Notes under the pieces: generated by a model
What the model was told of the DNA's origin: nothing
The model's database searches: none
What the model saw: only the letters and a program-made list of their open reading frames with translations
Assembly: GCA_027257055.1 (NCBI GenBank)
Contig: JAPVLO010000161.1
Coordinates: forward strand, 5,162,501 to 5,226,500
Reading direction: 5' to 3'
Origin: Cephalopachus bancanus
Taxonomy: Eukaryota > Chordata > Mammalia > Primates > Tarsiidae
DNA: 64,000 bases
Translations under genes and position numbers: made by a program
Shown: piece by piece, positions 63,831 through 64,000 of the stretch
Layout: every line of letters begins with the position of its first letter
Position numbering within the stretch: position 1 is the first letter of the stretch

Positions 63831-64000
63831 CTGCAGGGGAAGAGAGGGAAAGACACATGCTCAGTGGCCTGAGACATTTACTTGTACCATCTCTACAGCA
63901 CCTGGCACGACATTAAACGTGGCAACACGTGTGGAAAGGAGAAATAAAATAGACATATATGATTTTCGTGTCATGTTTCCTTGAGATAAATACCATTATA

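Overview
The window looks like nuclear DNA from a primate, and most of it is interspersed repeat. I recognise one protein-coding gene: the 3' part of TMEM248, on the minus strand at the right edge. Three coding exons (63647-63830, 62021-62164, 60262-60282) have consensus splice sites and encode the C-terminal part of the protein. A long 3'UTR follows, probably to about 57540. The 5' exons lie beyond position 64000. In human, as I recall it, the neighbour downstream of TMEM248 is SBDS in convergent orientation. I saw no SBDS coding sequence here, so the left 57 kb is most simply intergenic.

Organism. About 45 Alu elements or fragments are present. Dimeric 7SL-derived Alus point to primates. 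A minority are old AluJ-like copies. Most belong to a subfamily unlike human AluS/AluY, with 'gccgggctcggtggctcagcctgtaat' style left ends, 'caataaatcaaaaaa' linkers and a GGTTCGAGACC B box inside a perfect short hairpin. No AluS/AluY copies and no lemur- or loris-type Alus were recognised. By exclusion I suspect a tarsier, but this is inference and was not tested by a search. The lineage-specific Alus split into a long form and a short form that lacks 5 nt (ACTTG) after 'GGGCA'. Several short-form copies have perfect target-site duplications (TSDs).

Layout. 1-9 kb: MLT1 LTRs, L1 3' ends, Alus, one MER5-type hAT element and a MIR. 9-22 kb: moderately unique sequence with scattered Alus, MIRs, a second MER5 element and several microsatellites. 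22-28 kb: two LTRs with visible TATA and AATAAA signals and an MLT1 split by an Alu. 28.1-32.2 kb: the 5' half of an L1 carrying two Alus. 33.5-37.9 kb: Alu cluster and antisense endogenous retrovirus remnants, including an envelope transmembrane tail. 37.9-46.9 kb: a mosaic of L1 segments in alternating orientation. 48-53.2 kb: old antisense L1 pieces. 53.2-57.5 kb: mostly unique sequence with MIR and L2 relics. 57.5-64 kb: TMEM248.

I found no undescribed multi-gene system. The signals most worth a second look are the T-arm-like hairpin and the two forms of the lineage-specific Alu, a UG-repeat 17 nt downstream of a TMEM248 splice donor, a near-perfect 32-bp inverted repeat inside an L1, a tight inverted Alu pair, and two tiny retroposed copies of the same LTR-like RNA 3' end.
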